Below are positions 33,664-41,379 of a stretch of DNA of 64,000 bases, one piece after another. The first letter of the stretch is position 1, and every line of letters begins with the position of its first letter. The DNA comes from G965276765 sp965276765 (GTDB lineage: Bacteria > Actinomycetota > Acidimicrobiia > Acidimicrobiales > Palsa-688). The DNA is taken from the NCBI GenBank assembly GCA_965276765.1, contig OZ255627.1, positions 1,116,001 to 1,180,000 of the forward strand, in the 5' to 3' direction. The notes beneath the pieces were generated by a model. The model did no database searches. It saw only the letters and a program-made list of their open reading frames with translations, and was not told where the DNA came from. Made by a program: the position numbers and the translations under genes.

Positions 33664-34772
33664 GCCGTCATCTCGACGCTGCCGGTGAGCCGGCTGCTTG
33701 CCGGGATGAGGTGGAGTTGGACCGTGGCGGTGACCGTCTTGCCGGTCGCGTCCGAGAGCTGCGCGACCACGGTCGAGCCTTGGAGTCGGGTGACGTGACC
33801 GGTGTATTGGGACGGATCCGACGTCGGGCCGATGGTGACGTGGCTGCCGGTGAGCTGCACCCCGCCGCCGTTCGCGGGCGGGCCGGTGAGGACGATGGTG
33901 AGCCTTCCCCTCTGTGGAACGTGGAAGTCGGCTGCGATGGTCAACGAGACGAGCCCGCTGGCATCGGGACCGCTCCTGTGTTGGGTGCCCTTGAACGTGG
34001 CGGTGAACGGCGTCGCGAGGTGCGCTCCCAGCGCCCCGGACGCAACAGACCCGCCTGCGGTCGCCGGAGACGACGCTGCGGCTGTGGCCCGGGAACCGAG
34101 TTGGGCCGTCGGTGTGCCGGCTCTCTTGGCCCATCCGGGCCGCAGGGGGCCGCTCACCGTCCAGACGGCCAGTGCAATAGGCAGCACGATGCTGGCGAGC
34201 AGGGCCGGACCTCGCCGCTTGGTGGTCGTCGATGACCAACCGGCTGCCAGACGCCACCAGAGGGCCGCGAGGACAGAACCGATGCAGACCACATTGAGGA
34301 GCAGCACCGCTCCGAGCTTGATGTCCGAGCCGGTCCCGAGGCCGTGGACAACCGCGACCGGCCAGCAGGCGTAGGCCGCCCAGTGGACGGCCCGCCAGGC
34401 CCGATGACCGAGCCGCTGGCGCAGGAGGCTCGTGACGATCAAAGCGATCAGCAGGTCCACGGCGATGGCCCCGAGACCCAGCCAGAATGGTCGGTAGGCA
34501 GAGATGAAGGGGATAAGCACGTCGGCGAGGTGCACCGGCGCGTAACTGTCGAGGACCGCCGTGGTGATGTGGACGGCGAGCACTGCGACGGCAAGGAGCG
34601 ACACGTTCTTGTGCAGCCCCGACAACACGAATCGGGGCAGGCCGGGGCGCGTGAAGCGCACGGCGTGGGTGAGTCCGAGCACCATAGTGAGCGTGAGCAG
34701 GATCAGGGCGACGAGCCCGAACCCTCGGGTCATGTACCACAGGGCTCGTGAGTTGATGCCGGCTACGAGCAC
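33660..34772 (-). CDS. Ferric-reductase-like transmembrane protein with exported beta-domain
   Basis: About 370 residues. Six helices in residues 10-200 carry His residues in SGLHKNVSLLAVAVLAVHI and AVHWAAYACWPVAVVHGLG, positions expected for two haems in ferric reductase/NOX-like domains. A Thr/Ala/Ser-rich linker leads to a beta-rich C-terminal domain of about 110 residues of unknown type. GTG 34772 overlaps the ApbE stop; ATG 34733 is an alternative. It would carry electrons across the membrane to the exported domain (inference). Confidence 0.75.
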   Translation of the reverse strand: MLVAGINSRALWYMTRGFGLVALILLTLTMVLGLTHAVRFTRPGLPRFVLSGLHKNVSLLAVAVLAVHITTAVLDSYAPVHLADVLIPFISAYRPFWLGLGAIAVDLLIALIVTSLLRQRLGHRAWRAVHWAAYACWPVAVVHGLGTGSDIKLGAVLLLNVVCIGSVLAALWWRLAAGWSSTTTKRRGPALLASIVLPIALAVWTVSGPLRPGWAKRAGTPTAQLGSRATAAASSPATAGGSVASGALGAHLATPFTATFKGTQHRSGPDASGLVSLTIAADFHVPQRGRLTIVLTGPPANGGGVQLTGSHVTIGPTSDPSQYTGHVTRLQGSTVVAQLSDATGKTVTATVQLHLIPASSRLTGSVEMTA

Positions 34773-35722
34773 ACTGCCGCCTCGTGGAGGTCCGTGCCGG
34801 TGCTCTTCGCATCGGGGGGCCAGCCCGCGACGGCGGTGACCTTCCCTCCCGGCTCGATGAGCCGGGAGGGAAGACGTCGAGCTTCGAGCCATCCGATGGC
34901 GGCGGAACCGAGGATGATCGCTGCGCAGGATGCGATGTTGGCGTCGAGGCAGGACCCTGCGGCCACGCTCACCGTCCGCCAGCGTTCTCCTGTCGAGGTA
35001 CCGGTCGAAGGGTCGATGAGATGGTGCAGGACGCGTCCGCCACGTTCCCAGCGGCGGACCGAGGTACTCGAGGTGGCGAGACCTCCCGACACGACGGAGA
35101 ACACGGCGCCGCCGGCCTCTGGAGGGTCGGCGTGGTTGTGGGTCACTTCTACGATCCAGCCCCCTTCGGGTGAGGGCCCGGCCACCGAGATGTCGCCTCC
35201 GAGGCTCACGAGCACCCCGACGCCGGTCGCCGCCGCCGCGCCCGTCGCCGCCCGGTCGGCGCAGAGGGCCTTGGCGGTGGCCCCGAGGTCGAGCTCGACG
35301 CCGGCGGGTACCTGCACGGTCAGGGAGTCGGCATCGACCCGGACGGCCTGCCAGCCGGGGACGGGAAGCAGGTTTACCTGGACCGCTGGGCCGGTAGCCG
35401 GGACCGCGCCGAAGTCTCGGTCGTAGCCGATGACGCGCAAAGCTCGACCCACGGTGGGATCGACAAGCCCATCGGTTAGCCGAGCGGCCCGCACGGCGGC
35501 CTCGACGGCTTCGACGAAGAGCGGCGAAGCTCTCACCGCTCGCCCGGCGGCTGCGTTCAAACGGGACAGCTCGCTTTCGGGTCGGAACCTGCTTGCAGCG
35601 CGGTCCATGGAGCTCAACTCGGAGCGGAGCACGCTGAGCGCCCGCCCGGCGTGACGTTCGTCGTTCACCAAGAGGGTGGCGGTGGTACCGAGCGCCGGAA
35701 AGCTGGTGGCGCTCGCCGTCAC
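34763..35722 (-). CDS. apbE: FAD:protein FMN transferase (ApbE)
   Basis: 319 residues. ApbE landmarks: ALGTTATLLV, MDRAASRFRPESELSRLN, VDPTVGRALRVIGYDRDF, ELDLGATAKALCADRA and LVSLGGDISVAG, then HHLIDPSTG. The enzyme attaches FMN to Thr in exported targets of Nqr/Rnf and related systems. No lipobox or signal is seen, so either the leader is missed or it acts inside. Its ATG overlaps the stop of the small anchor protein. No clear SGAT-type acceptor motif was found in neighbours. Confidence 0.9.
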   Translation of the reverse strand: MTASATSFPALGTTATLLVNDERHAGRALSVLRSELSSMDRAASRFRPESELSRLNAAAGRAVRASPLFVEAVEAAVRAARLTDGLVDPTVGRALRVIGYDRDFGAVPATGPAVQVNLLPVPGWQAVRVDADSLTVQVPAGVELDLGATAKALCADRAATGAAAATGVGVLVSLGGDISVAGPSPEGGWIVEVTHNHADPPEAGGAVFSVVSGGLATSSTSVRRWERGGRVLHHLIDPSTGTSTGERWRTVSVAAGSCLDANIASCAAIILGSAAIGWLEARRLPSRLIEPGGKVTAVAGWPPDAKSTGTDLHEAAVCS

Positions 35723-36012
35723 GACCCGCCCGATGACACCACAGGGGGCGTGGTTGCAGGTGTCGGTGCCTGGGCAGGAGCGCTGAGCGGGGTGGTGGCC
35801 GCCGCTCCTCTGTCGCTCGTATTTTTGTTGGTCGTCGCGGTCGTCGCTGCGTGGGCGGACGTGGACACGGCACGATGGGCCGAGCTGCCAGGCAGGGCAT
35901 GAGCCACAAGGACGGAAAGGGCGCCGCCGGCGACGAACGCGCCGACCGCCACGACGCGTGTCGCAGTCGCTATTCGTTGCAGTCCGAGATCACGCGCCGC
36001 GCCAGAACCCAT
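35719..36012 (-). CDS. Small single-pass anchored protein
   Basis: 97 residues: one hydrophobic segment (about 20-42, VVAVGAFVAGGALSVLVAHAL) followed by an Ala/Thr/Ser/Pro-rich tail lying outside the membrane. No known domain. Start ATG 36012; the stop overlaps the ApbE start as ATGA, so it is translated with the redox genes. It may be a short electron-transfer scaffold or simply a spacer peptide; no cofactor-binding residue is evident. Confidence 0.6.
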   Translation of the reverse strand: MGSGAARDLGLQRIATATRVVAVGAFVAGGALSVLVAHALPGSSAHRAVSTSAHAATTATTNKNTSDRGAAATTPLSAPAQAPTPATTPPVVSSGGS

Positions 36013-36075
36013 GTGTTCAGTATCCGCTTTGGATTTTGAGGTCGGCGTGCGCGGAAGGCAAAGACTCGGTAAAGC

Positions 36076-36090
36076 CGTCCTCAGGACGGT
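36076..36090 (-). terminator. Short inverted repeat after cytochrome-like gene
   Basis: CCGTCCTCAGGACGG is a 7-bp inverted repeat around one central base, 16 nt after the stop of the cytochrome-b-like gene and upstream of the small anchor gene. Such a loop is too small for RNA, so a few base pairs would open, or it is a protein-binding palindrome. No U-tract. Confidence 0.3.
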
Positions 36091-36105
36091 AGAGGACGGG
36101 CATGC

Positions 36106-36747
36106 TCACAGGTGGTGGTAGTGGGAGGCGGGGCCAAGCATGAGCACTCCGAGCATGACGCCGACGACCAGGCTGGCGGCCAACCCCCACTGGCGAGCGC
36201 TGGCCCCGGCCACCTCACGGCGGGTCCTTCGGGCCCAGTCCAGGGGGGCGAGCCGCGTGGTCTCGACAATGTGGCCGAGTACGTGAACCGTCATCGCCAC
36301 GAACCACAGGACAAAGCTGGCCTTGTGCACAAAGAGCATCGAGACGACCAGCGACTTCCAGCCAAACAGGAGGGCGACGCCGCTGGCGAACATCACGACC
36401 GTCAGCACGACAACGCCAGGACCGAGGACCCGAAGCAGCGCCGGCGGCGGTCCTTTCCGCCGGTAGGCGGGCGCCCCCCGGTAGTAGCGGACGAACCGCC
36501 AGCCGGTCGAGGCCATCTTCACGAGCACGGGGGGAATGAGCAGCATGCCGATGAACACGTGCAGCGCGAGCAGGGAACGGACCGAGACGATGGTCACGCC
36601 CTCAGCGGCGAGAAGGACGAGCAAAAGGACGGCCGTCGACGCCGTGAGGCGGCCGTTGGACTCGACTCCGGCATCCGCAGTGCGCTCTCGGGAGACCGCA
36701 CGCCTGTGAGCCGGCCCGGGGCGGCGACCGATGCCCTCGAGGTCCAT
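36106..36747 (-). CDS. Cytochrome b-like membrane protein (DUF4405-like)
   Basis: 213 residues, four to five helices. His residues sit in helix positions: LLALHVFIGMLLIPPVLVK, FVHKASFVLWFVAMTVHVLGHIVE, as in small b-type cytochromes. The C-terminus ends in SHYHHL. It would be the quinone- or haem-linked membrane partner of the redox cluster. It is divergent from the OmpR-type regulator, and the 126 nt between them is the likely control region for both. Confidence 0.75.
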   Translation of the reverse strand: MDLEGIGRRPGPAHRRAVSRERTADAGVESNGRLTASTAVLLLVLLAAEGVTIVSVRSLLALHVFIGMLLIPPVLVKMASTGWRFVRYYRGAPAYRRKGPPPALLRVLGPGVVVLTVVMFASGVALLFGWKSLVVSMLFVHKASFVLWFVAMTVHVLGHIVETTRLAPLDWARRTRREVAGASARQWGLAASLVVGVMLGVLMLGPASHYHHL

Positions 36748-36873
36748 ATCTCCTGAGCGTACGAGTCAATGGCGCCAGGGCCCGGAAGGTCGCGACAGGT
36801 TTTGCCGTTTCTTTACCTTCTTCCTATGGTGCGCTCCTCCAAGAACCCTGCGACGGAGTGCCATCCTTGCGGT

Positions 36874-37566
36874 GTGCGAATCCTGGTGGTTGAAGACGAC
36901 GACGGGATCGCTGAACCTCTGGTCGAGGGACTGGTCCGGGAGGGCTTCGACGTACGCCGGGTGAGCACGGGTTCCGAGGCGCTCGAGCTGCCCTCACCGG
37001 ATGCTGTCTTGTTGGATCTGGGGTTGCCGGACATCGACGGGTACGCCGTGTGCCGCCAACTGCGAGCTCGCTCCTCGGTACCGATCCTGGTCCTCACGGC
37101 GCGCGGCGCAGAGATGGACCGGGTGATCGGCTTGGAGCTCGGAGCCGACGACTACATCGTTAAGCCGTTCGGCTTCAGGGAGCTAGTCGCGAGAATCCGG
37201 GCCGTGGCTCGCCGCACATCCGAGCCGGCATCGACCGATCAGGTACAGGTCCTCGGTGCGCTCACCGTGGATCGTCGGTCGAGGCGGGTCCTCGTGGACG
37301 GTGCCGAGGTGAATCTGGCCCCAAAGGAATTCGACTTGCTGGCGCTGCTGGCGGAGGACGCCGGCGCCGTCGTGAGCCGCCAGACCATCCTCGAGGAGGT
37401 CTGGGATCCGCACTGGTACGGGCCAACCAAAACCGTCGACGTGCACGTGGCCTCCCTGCGCAGGAAACTCGGCTACCCGGAGTGGATAGAGACCGTCCGG
37501 CGTGTCGGGCTCCGCCTCGGTGACACGACAAAAGGCGGAGACGCTCCGGTCAACGGGGAGCGATGA
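36874..37566 (+). CDS. OmpR/PhoB-family response regulator
   Basis: 230 residues: receiver with Asp48 (LLDLGLPD) and Lys in DDYIVKPF, then a winged-helix DNA-binding domain (LAPKEFDLLALLAEDAGAVVSRQTIL, TVDVHVASLRRKLG). GTG 36874 is used because the fold starts there; ATG 36826 would add 16 residues. It overlaps its kinase by 4 nt (ATGA) and is divergent from the redox cluster, its most likely target (inference). Confidence 0.92.
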   Translation: MRILVVEDDDGIAEPLVEGLVREGFDVRRVSTGSEALELPSPDAVLLDLGLPDIDGYAVCRQLRARSSVPILVLTARGAEMDRVIGLELGADDYIVKPFGFRELVARIRAVARRTSEPASTDQVQVLGALTVDRRSRRVLVDGAEVNLAPKEFDLLALLAEDAGAVVSRQTILEEVWDPHWYGPTKTVDVHVASLRRKLGYPEWIETVRRVGLRLGDTTKGGDAPVNGER

Positions 37567-38960
37567 CTCGACGGCTGGTGCTGTCCTACCTCGGGCTGGC
37601 GCTGCTCATCCTGGTCGTGCTCGAGATCCCTCTGGGGGTCCTGGCGTCACGCCACGAACGCGACCTGACCGCAGGCCAGGCTCAGCAGGAGGCAAGCAGC
37701 CTGGCGGCGGCCGCGAGCGAGGACGTCGAGCACGGTCGCACGGCGGACCTGGTCACGCTCGTCGCCAGCTACCACGCTCGTACCGGCGAAGAGGTCGCCG
37801 TCGTGAACCCCGCGGGCGTGGTGCTTGCAGCTGCGGACCGCGACCATGACAATGACGCTGCCGGCGACGAGCGGTCCGTGATGCAGGTCGCGCTTTCGGG
37901 GCGATCGGCGAGCGACTTCTCCTCCGACGAAGGCAAACCGTGGGCGAGCGCAGCCGTCCCGATCGGCTCAGACGGTCAACCTCAGGGTGCCGTGCTTCTC
38001 GGGGAGCCCGCCGCTTCGACCGGGCAGCGGATCCACGAGATCTGGCTACTGCTCGCCGCTGGCGCGGCAGGGGTGCTGGTACTCACCGGGGTGGTCGGGT
38101 TGCTGCTTGCCCGTTCGTTATCACTACCACTCGCCCGGTTGGAGTCCACCGTCGACCACGTCGGCAGCGGCGACCTGGGGGCGCGGGCCCGTGATGATGA
38201 TGGGCCACCGCAGATCCGATCTCTCGCTCGCCAGTTCAACCATATGGCTGCTCGCCTCTCGGATCTCGTCGACGCGCAGAGCCGCTTCGTGGCCGACGCC
38301 TCTCATCAGTTGCGTTCACCCCTTACCGCCTTACGTTTGCGTCTCGAGAACCTCGAAGCCGACTCGAACGGGTCGGCCGCCGATGGCATCGCCGCGATGA
38401 GCCGGGAAGCGCAGCGACTGTCGCGGGTCGTCGATGGCCTGCTGACCTTGAGCCGAGCGGACAGCGTCGAACCGGCACGGCGCCCGGTCGACGTGGAGGA
38501 GGTGATCGAGGACCGCTGTGACGCCTGGTTGGCGCTGGCCGACGAGAGACATGTGGAGCTCGTGCAACGACACGATCGCGGCCCTGCGACCGTGTCGCTC
38601 GTACCCGGCGACCTGGACCAAATCCTGGACAACCTCCTGGCCAACGCCCTCGACGCCGCCCCCGAAGGGGGCCGGATCTGCGTCACCTTGGGGAGCCCCA
38701 ACGACGAGTGCCTGGAGCTGCATGTGATCGACGATGGACCCGGAATGAGCGTCGACGATCGCCGCCGGGCCTTCGAACGATTTTGGCAGGGAGCGGCCCA
38801 CCACAACGGGAACAGCGGGCTGGGTCTGGCGATCGTTCGCCAACTGGCACTGCGCAACGACGCGTCGGTGGAGCTCCGCTCCGTCGCGCCGGCCGGCCTC
38901 GACGCCGTGATCCGGCTTGCGATTGCTGGTAGTCGTCTTTCTGCCGTGCCCAGAGAATGA
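37563..38960 (+). CDS. Sensor histidine kinase, HAMP type
   Basis: 465 residues. Helix 1 (about 5-28), an extracytoplasmic sensor of about 130 residues with alternating helices and acidic patches, helix 2 (about 160-185), HAMP (SLPLARLESTVDHVGSGDLGARARD), phosphoacceptor His248 in DASHQLRSPLTAL, and the HATPase (LANALDAAPEGG, DDGPGMS, NSGLGLAIV). It pairs with the preceding OmpR regulator. The sensor domain type was not recognised. Confidence 0.92.
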   Translation: MTRRLVLSYLGLALLILVVLEIPLGVLASRHERDLTAGQAQQEASSLAAAASEDVEHGRTADLVTLVASYHARTGEEVAVVNPAGVVLAAADRDHDNDAAGDERSVMQVALSGRSASDFSSDEGKPWASAAVPIGSDGQPQGAVLLGEPAASTGQRIHEIWLLLAAGAAGVLVLTGVVGLLLARSLSLPLARLESTVDHVGSGDLGARARDDDGPPQIRSLARQFNHMAARLSDLVDAQSRFVADASHQLRSPLTALRLRLENLEADSNGSAADGIAAMSREAQRLSRVVDGLLTLSRADSVEPARRPVDVEEVIEDRCDAWLALADERHVELVQRHDRGPATVSLVPGDLDQILDNLLANALDAAPEGGRICVTLGSPNDECLELHVIDDGPGMSVDDRRRAFERFWQGAAHHNGNSGLGLAIVRQLALRNDASVELRSVAPAGLDAVIRLAIAGSRLSAVPRE

Positions 38961-38968
38961 GCTCGCGC

Positions 38969-39958
38969 TCAGAGGTTGAACCCGCTGCGCATCGACGTGG
39001 CCGAGGCGGCCGCGCCCAGGAGAGGGTGGAGGCGGAGCAACTCCTCGGTGGTCCGCAACAACGAATAGTGGTTGTAGTTGACCGCGTCCCGGGTCCCGGG
39101 CTGGACAGAGGGCGCCACGACGTAGGTCGGCACCAGGCTTCCACCCGAGTCGTTCTCATCCCAGGTGATGAACAAGGCCGTGCGCCCTCCCCCGTAGATG
39201 CGACTGTCCAGAATCTTGTGCATCTCGATGGCCAACCACGCGTCGCCGGCCGCCGTCGAACAGTCGTGCATGTCATGACAGAGATTGGGCGTGATCAGCG
39301 TGAAGGGCGCCGAGAGGTCGGGCTTCGATCCGAGCGCCACGTCTTGGGTAGAGCACGCCCCGGCGAGATTCGTGTAATAAGCGGCCGGGTTGTGCTTGAC
39401 GGCGTACTCCCCCGATCCACTCGAGTCGCAGTTGGCCGGCATGCTCTCCTGCAGCGAACGCCAGCCGGTACCGAGAAGTGAGAAGATGCTGGGCCCGGGG
39501 AGCCGGTGGGAGCTGGGATCATTGTCGTCGACGATCCCGTGCGTCGATCCTGACGTCAAGGCGATGTAATTGGGCAGGCTGGGATGGGCCACGCCGGTGT
39601 AGCGGGTCGCCACCCCGCAAGCCCGAGCGAGGCTGTCGAGGTAGGGCGCGGACGCCGACCCGACCACCTCGTCCAGGGCACGGTTCTCCATCAGAATCCA
39701 TACCACGTGGCGATAGGTCGGTGCCCTCGCGGCGGTCCCGCACGGATGCGAGGCAGACGGTCTACGACCGCGGCCTGCGGGCAACGCCGACCTGGCGGGA
39801 ACTGTCAGCGACGGAGACACGGTCCCGCCCTCTGACGCCCGCTGAACACCGCCGCAACCGGCGACGGCGAACAGTGCCGCAGCCGCGACGCTGCCAGTTC
39901 TGAGGCCGCCGTGTCTGGCCCAACAGGTACCAATGCGACGCGACCGGGGGGCGCTCAG
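38969..39958 (-). CDS. Exported phosphoesterase lipoprotein, apparent CTG start
   Basis: 329 residues from CTG 39958. The leader has Arg residues, a hydrophobic core and the lipobox AVAGC (Cys35). A GTG at 39820 would remove it, and no ATG, GTG or TTG lies further upstream in frame. The enzyme domain reads HVVWILMENRALDEV, VAHPSLPNYIALTSG and LFITWDENDSGG, as in SapM/acid-phosphatase-type phosphoesterases. CTG overlaps the stop of the small upstream gene as CTGA. It ends 8 nt from the convergent histidine kinase gene. Third phosphoesterase in the window. Confidence 0.85.
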   Translation of the reverse strand: MSAPRSRRIGTCWARHGGLRTGSVAAAALFAVAGCGGVQRASEGGTVSPSLTVPARSALPAGRGRRPSASHPCGTAARAPTYRHVVWILMENRALDEVVGSASAPYLDSLARACGVATRYTGVAHPSLPNYIALTSGSTHGIVDDNDPSSHRLPGPSIFSLLGTGWRSLQESMPANCDSSGSGEYAVKHNPAAYYTNLAGACSTQDVALGSKPDLSAPFTLITPNLCHDMHDCSTAAGDAWLAIEMHKILDSRIYGGGRTALFITWDENDSGGSLVPTYVVAPSVQPGTRDAVNYNHYSLLRTTEELLRLHPLLGAAASATSMRSGFNL

Positions 39959-40173
39959 CGCGGCGGGGCTTCCGGCATAGCGATGTTGTACTTCAGGTTC
40001 GTCGTCTCACTCTGGAGGCGGGTCAGATGGTCCAAGAGGCGCTGGACCACCCGTCTGTCGGCTGTCAAGAGTTCCTGCACCGCCAGGCCTTCAACCGCTT
40101 GTCTGGTCTCGGTCATCTGTGTGAGCCACGACCTCCTGGCGACCAGCACTGCCTCGTTTTGCGTTGAGTCCAC
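39955..40173 (-). CDS. Small helical protein coupled to the phosphoesterase
   Basis: 72 residues from GTG 40173, with GGGGGGAGA about 7 nt upstream. Predicted all-helical and amphipathic (heptad-like RRVVQRLLDHLTRLQSETTNL), no signal and no family recognised. Its stop overlaps the CTG start of the phosphoesterase, so it may serve mainly as the translated leader that allows coupling. Confidence 0.55.
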   Translation of the reverse strand: MDSTQNEAVLVARRSWLTQMTETRQAVEGLAVQELLTADRRVVQRLLDHLTRLQSETTNLKYNIAMPEAPPR

Positions 40174-40258
40174 GAGTTGGTCTCCCCCCGGTGTCGGCGT
40201 TGCGGTCCCAGGCAGCGTCCAGTCAACCCTCTGCGCCGCGGGATGTCACTGGTCGGCT

Positions 40259-41356
40259 TCAAGGCGTTACCCCTGGGCGGGCGGAGAGGGTGATGAAGTC
40301 TCGCGCCCACCACGCTTCGAAAAACGTCCAAGGCCCCTGCACTGTGCCCGCCACCAGCTTGGTCCCGTTGGAAGGGGAAGCGAGGCCGGTCAGTGAGGCC
40401 GGGTCGTAGGTGGCGAGGACCGTCCAGTCGGGGTTGATGTCGAGCTGCATAGCTCGGACGGCGCCGGCACGGACGAGCAGGTCGGCCAGACCGACGGGGT
40501 CGAGGTCGGGTCCGGTGGCGTAGACCAAGGCGCCGTCGGGAGTGATCCCCACGCCCGAACGCCAGACGCCCTCGACGTTGCCGATCGTCGATCCCCACGC
40601 CTGCCAGTCGGCGGTCTGGGCTGTCGGCCGGCCGGCGGTGACAAGCGGCGCCAGATTCTGACGGACGTCGACCACCTTGGGTGTCATGGTCACGTCAGTG
40701 CCCCACGCCCCTATCTCCACCGAGCCGTCCCTGTAGACGACGAGTGATGCCGCGCCATCCTTCAGAGGCACAACCGCTCGGCCCTGCGTGTAGTAACCGC
40801 CGCCGGCCGCTGACATCTTGAATCCTCCGTTAAAGGCGGCCACCAGCGTGGCTGCCTGCGACGGCCGCACCGGCGCCGTGTATCGCCAGGGTCCCCCGCC
40901 CGGGCTGACACTTCCCGAGTAAAGCCGAGCCGACAACAGGCGCGTGTCCATCCACGCGATCCCGGCAGCCTGGCTCGACCCCGGAGGGATCAGACTCGTC
41001 GTGTACACCGCCGGCACACCATTCACCGGCCGCCCCGCGGGGTGCCACGCTCCCTGCCCGGGCTGGCCGGCCGAGGCGAAGGGCGGGAGGGGCGACGGTG
41101 ACGGCAGACGCGGCTTCATGACGGCCCGCCGGGACCCACCCGTGCCAGCCGTTGAAGGAGGCCGGGTGACGGCGGGCCGCGCCGTCGTGGTGACGGGCAT
41201 CGTCGTGGTGGTTTCGCCTGGGGCGGGCGCGGCCGACGATGCCGCGGGGTGCCGGCTCCGAGGTGAAGACGGAGACGCGGATCGGGCCCCGCTGCAGCCC
41301 GCGACGAGGACCGCCCCGGCCAACAAGGCAACAAGCCACTGTCCAGGACGGATCAT
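40259..41356 (-). CDS. Phosphodiester glycosidase (NAGPA-like) lipoprotein
   Basis: 365 residues from ATG 41356. Lipobox LVAGC, then a long Thr/Pro/Ala linker, then a phosphodiester glycosidase domain: LVAAFNGGFKM, RSGVGITPDGALVYATG and AMQLDINPDW. Family members cleave sugar-phosphodiester bonds such as GlcNAc-1-phosphodiesters in teichoic-acid-like polymers. Outside the cell it could work with the nearby phosphoesterases to free phosphate from wall polymers (inference). Confidence 0.85.
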   Translation of the reverse strand: MIRPGQWLVALLAGAVLVAGCSGARSASPSSPRSRHPAASSAAPAPGETTTTMPVTTTARPAVTRPPSTAGTGGSRRAVMKPRLPSPSPLPPFASAGQPGQGAWHPAGRPVNGVPAVYTTSLIPPGSSQAAGIAWMDTRLLSARLYSGSVSPGGGPWRYTAPVRPSQAATLVAAFNGGFKMSAAGGGYYTQGRAVVPLKDGAASLVVYRDGSVEIGAWGTDVTMTPKVVDVRQNLAPLVTAGRPTAQTADWQAWGSTIGNVEGVWRSGVGITPDGALVYATGPDLDPVGLADLLVRAGAVRAMQLDINPDWTVLATYDPASLTGLASPSNGTKLVAGTVQGPWTFFEAWWARDFITLSARPGVTP

Positions 41357-41379
41357 GACTGCTGGTCTGCGGCGATGCC

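Noticed and set aside
32120..36747. Bona fide Rnf or Nqr complex
   Set aside because: RnfA/D/E-type membrane subunits and an FMN-binding RnfG are absent; only ApbE and NuoF-like features are shared.
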